Positions 5,437 to 7,402 of a DNA stretch of 7,402 nucleotides are shown here, in pieces. The stretch is from CAYJEQ01 sp964369235 (GTDB taxonomy: Bacteria > Bacillota > Clostridia > Oscillospirales > Ruminococcaceae). The stretch is from the NCBI GenBank assembly GCA_964369235.1, contig CAYJEQ010000094.1, positions 1 through 7,402 of the forward strand, given 5' to 3'. The notes under the pieces were generated by a model, which was not told the origin of the DNA, ran no database searches, and worked only from the letters and a program-made list of their open reading frames with translations. The first letter of the stretch is position 1. Every line of letters begins with the position of its first letter. A program made the position numbers and the translations under genes.

Positions 5437-7402
5437 CTAATTGTCTAACTGACTTTCTTCCTGTTGCTGGCCTAAGGTTAATTCTTCTACTTCCTTATTG
5501 TCATTAGGTTCTTCTGACTGTGGTTCTTCTTCTAACTCTTTTCTACGATTAAGTATGCCTACTATAATATCAGTAATTGCTAGTAGAGCAAACCATATAC
5601 TAAACCTATCAAATATTCCCATAGGTAGGCTAAAGTCCTGAGTTGCCAGTAATAAGGCAAGAGTAATTAAGAAAATTACAGTACCTAGGATTTTCACCCT
5701 TTTGCGTTTTCTTTCGTTTGCTTCCTCTATCTCTTTTCTATACTGGTACTCCTCTTGTGAGTAGGTTTCTTCTATTTCTAGTATGTCTGCCCCTTCTACA
5801 GCTTCTGATACTTCCTCAGCTACTGCTATATCATCAGCATAATCTAGGTTGTATATATCTCTTTCTTCTGAGGATTCATCTTCTGGGTATTCTTTCTTCT
5901 TTATTATTAGATATACCACACCTAATATAGCTGTAAATACCGTCATTAATAAATCAAATAAACTCCAAGAGGCTCCTTGTACATAGGCTGTAGTCGGTAC
6001 ATTATTTTCAGTAATAACTACTGTATTAATAGTTTCATCTCCATAATGTACTGCAACATCATGCTCCCCACTTCCCAAGCCTTCAAATGCTGATGGATTA
6101 ATGGTTACTATGCCTTCATCTACACCGTAATCAGTTTCTGGTAATGACTGCTCATTAATAGTAACATCTGTTAAATCCTCATCGGCTCGCTCAGTAGTAA
6201 TCTGAATATTCCCCTCTGGTGTTATATCCACTTCACCCTCTGGCTGTGGAATAAAGATTTCAGGTAGGGTTAAGCCTCCACCATTACCCTCTCCATTATC
6301 CTCATTGCCATTGTTCCCACCATTATCACTATTATTTCCTCCACTACCACTATTTCCACTTACATCGGTTGTAGTTGGCTGGCTGGTTTCCTGTCCATCT
6401 ATATTATCATCAGGTCTTTCCCCGTTGTCATTATTATCAGTTGGATTAGGTACTATAGTATTATCTGGTGCTGATGTAACTGCTGGCGCTGGGGTTACTG
6501 TTACTGGTGTGGGAGTTACCACTGGTACTGCAGTAGCCGGTATTATAGGTGTTGGCGTAAGGGTAGGAATTAGTGTAGCTGTTGGTATGGGTGTTATAGG
6601 TGGAGTTGTGGTTGTACTAGTAGTTGGGTTTGGCGTAGCTGTTGGTGACGGTGTATCCTCTCCATCTCCTGGACGCTCACCATTGTCATTGCTACCACCT
6701 CCACCAGTACCTCCTCCACCAGTTGGTGGGGCAGTTACTATCGGTGGTATTACAGGATCTTTAAACACTGGATATAGGGTTATATCCCTATCTACAGTAT
6801 CTTCTCCAAACACCCATTCTTCCAGTGGATTATCTGGGTCAGTTGGATCAGGATCATATACCCAGTGGTCTACTTCCTTATCATTTACAGGTCCATCAGG
6901 TTTAGTTATTAGTCCACCTTCTGGTGCTGTGGTGGTGCTATGTGTTCCCTCTACATCTTCTTCCCCAAACTCCTGATTCTCAAAGGTTATATCATAATTT
7001 GGTATAGGTGGGTCTACTGGTGGATCTACAAATACAGGATAAAGTATTATATCCCTATCTACAGTATCTTCTCCAAACACCCATTCTTCCAGTGGATTAT
7101 CTGGGTCAGTTGGATCAGCATCATATACCCAGTGGTCTACTTCCTTATCTCCTATAGTTCCATCAGGTTTTGTTATTAGTCCACCTTCTGGTGCTGTGGT
7201 GGTGCTATGTGTTCCCTCTACATCTTCTTCCCCAAACTCCTGATTCTCAAAGGTTATATCATAATTTGGTATAGGTGGGTCTACTGGTGGATCTACAAAT
7301 ACAGGATAAAGTATTATATCCCTATCTACAGTATCTTCTCCAAACACCCATTCTTCCAGTGGATTATCTGGGTCAGTTGGATCAGCATCATATACCCAGT
7401 GG
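5437..7402 (-). CDS. InlB-type beta-repeat surface protein with X2-like domain and three-helix membrane anchor (5' partial)
   Basis: The frame is open to the right edge, leaving 654 residues plus a stop. It begins inside a repeat (HWVYD), so the start, the signal peptide and probably more repeats are missing. A GTG at 7347 is an internal Val of the repeat, not a start. Order from the N-terminal side: 2.4 beta repeats (7402-6750) with the pattern YDITF, APEGGLITKPDG, DHWVYD, EEWVFGEDTVDRDI, LYPVF, which matches the InlB_B/Listeria-Bacteroides repeat type; a GGGGTGGGG then Thr/Pro-rich linker (about 6755-6253); an X2-like domain (about 6235-6013); membrane segment 1 (ASWSLFDLLMTVFTAILG); a strongly acidic, helix-prone cytosolic loop ending in RKRKR; two more membrane segments joined by TQDFSLPMGIFDR; and an acidic 37-residue tail. 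I saw no cysteine and no LPXTG. Inferred role: a stalked surface protein anchored by its C terminus. The ligand is unknown. The C-terminal third is homologous to that of the convergent neighbour. Confidence 0.92.
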   Translation of the reverse strand, partial: HWVYDADPTDPDNPLEEWVFGEDTVDRDIILYPVFVDPPVDPPIPNYDITFENQEFGEEDVEGTHSTTTAPEGGLITKPDGTIGDKEVDHWVYDADPTDPDNPLEEWVFGEDTVDRDIILYPVFVDPPVDPPIPNYDITFENQEFGEEDVEGTHSTTTAPEGGLITKPDGPVNDKEVDHWVYDPDPTDPDNPLEEWVFGEDTVDRDITLYPVFKDPVIPPIVTAPPTGGGGTGGGGSNDNGERPGDGEDTPSPTATPNPTTSTTTTPPITPIPTATLIPTLTPTPIIPATAVPVVTPTPVTVTPAPAVTSAPDNTIVPNPTDNNDNGERPDDNIDGQETSQPTTTDVSGNSGSGGNNSDNGGNNGNEDNGEGNGGGLTLPEIFIPQPEGEVDITPEGNIQITTERADEDLTDVTINEQSLPETDYGVDEGIVTINPSAFEGLGSGEHDVAVHYGDETINTVVITENNVPTTAYVQGASWSLFDLLMTVFTAILGVVYLIIKKKEYPEDESSEERDIYNLDYADDIAVAEEVSEAVEGADILEIEETYSQEEYQYRKEIEEANERKRKRVKILGTVIFLITLALLLATQDFSLPMGIFDRFSIWFALLAITDIIVGILNRRKELEEEPQSEEPNDNKEVEELTLGQQQEESQLDN
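5548..5975 (-). other. C-terminal three-helix membrane anchor module (- strand protein)
   Basis: Segment 1 (about 5975-5900) contains WSLFDLLMTVFTAILGVVYL and ends in KKK. The loop (about 5899-5702) is rich in Glu and Asp, looks like one or more helices, and ends in a basic RKRKR patch. Segments 2 (about 5695-5641) and 3 (about 5607-5548) flank the loop TQDFSLPMGIFDR. The WSLFDL entry, the TQDF-x-LP-xx-IFD loop and the SI-x-FA start of helix 3 are shared with the + strand protein. The loop and tail are longer and more acidic here. Confidence 0.85.
6013..6235 (-). other. X2-like Ig domain before the membrane anchor (- strand protein)
   Basis: The residues run GNIQITTERADEDLTDVTIN, a short LPETDYGVDEGIVTINPSAF turn, then LGSGEHDVAVHYGDETINTVVI. 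This is the X2-type pattern of a Tyr-containing turn followed by a hydrophobic strand, an SGEH or DGEH turn and a final strand. It is preceded by PQPEGE, an echo of the PEGQPQ repeat at the left end of the window. The position just before the WSLFDL helix equals that in the facing protein. Confidence 0.65.
6253..6755 (-). other. Gly-, Asn- and Thr/Pro-rich linker of the - strand protein
   Basis: The linker starts with GGGGTGGGGSNDNGERPGDG, continues through about 60 residues dominated by TPTP-, TPAP- and Thr-run segments, repeats NDNGERPDD, and ends in a Gly/Asn/Ser-rich stretch. It has no predicted fold and probably spans the cell wall. The NDNGERPG start resembles NDNGDRDPG at the start of the linker in the + strand protein, so the homology between the two proteins begins here. 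The low complexity also makes long spurious open frames on the opposite strand. Confidence 0.85.
6750..7402 (-). repeat. 267-bp tandem coding repeats (89 residues, InlB-type beta repeat)
   Basis: The full units 7136-7402 and 6869-7135 differ by eye at only six positions, all between 6883 and 6904 (TIGDKEV versus PVNDKEV in protein). The next 231 bases are identical. A partial third unit (about 6750-6868) is nearly identical over 6779-6868 and then diverges into the linker. The array continues past the right edge, so copy number is unknown. Such identity points to recent duplication or gene conversion, and short-read assemblies may collapse the array. Confidence 0.95.

Noticed and set aside
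6305..6976. Open + strand frame of 223 codons opposite the linker and repeats of the - strand gene.
   Set aside because: Its product is Pro/Leu then Gly/Val low complexity, the mirror of the Thr/Pro and Gly/Asn linker. The - strand frame has recognisable domains throughout.
7345..7347. GTG start of the - strand gene at 7347.
   Set aside because: The codon is the Val of the repeated WVFGEDTVDRD motif, and the frame continues to the window edge with the same repeat sequence.
6750..7402. Direct repeats read as a CRISPR-like or mobile-element array.
   Set aside because: The period is 267 bp, units are contiguous without spacers, and they are in frame with a beta-repeat protein. There are no inverted ends or transposase.

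Overview
The window is most likely chromosomal DNA of a low-GC Gram-positive bacterium, probably a clostridial member of the Bacillota. Three things support this. The base composition is AT-rich, with heavy use of ATA, CTA and AGA codons. Both proteins are long modular wall or surface proteins with Pro/Thr/Glu-rich linkers, and they are almost free of cysteine. The modules (VWA, DUF11-type repeats, InlB/Listeria-Bacteroides-type beta repeats, X2-like Ig domain) are typical of Gram-positive surface proteins. The genus cannot be fixed from the sequence.

Layout: two large genes face each other. The first runs on the + strand from the left edge to 5107 (5' end outside the window). It encodes a surface adhesin-like protein with, in order, a PEGQPQ low-complexity repeat, a SHIRT/InlB-like beta domain, a VWA domain with an intact-looking metal site, an Ig-like segment, a second SHIRT/InlB-like domain, five DUF11-like repeats, a P/T/E linker, an X2-like domain and three C-terminal membrane segments. 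The second runs on the - strand from the right edge (5' end outside the window) to 5437. It encodes near-identical 89-residue InlB-type beta repeats, a Gly- then Thr/Pro-rich linker, an X2-like domain and the same kind of three-segment membrane anchor. Between them, 5108-5436 holds a strong symmetrical hairpin with A and T tracts that can terminate transcription from both sides, and no convincing gene.

How they fit together: the proteins share their C-terminal third (Asn/Asp-Gly linker start, P/T linker, X2-like domain, WSLFDL membrane entry, charged cytosolic loop, then two membrane helices joined by a TQDF-x-LP-xx-IFD loop) but carry unrelated N-terminal display regions. They look like a locus of paralogous surface proteins in which a common membrane-anchoring module presents different adhesive stalks without a sortase LPXTG signal. 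The ligands are unknown. Because both 5' ends are missing, no promoter, ribosome binding site or signal peptide can be annotated.
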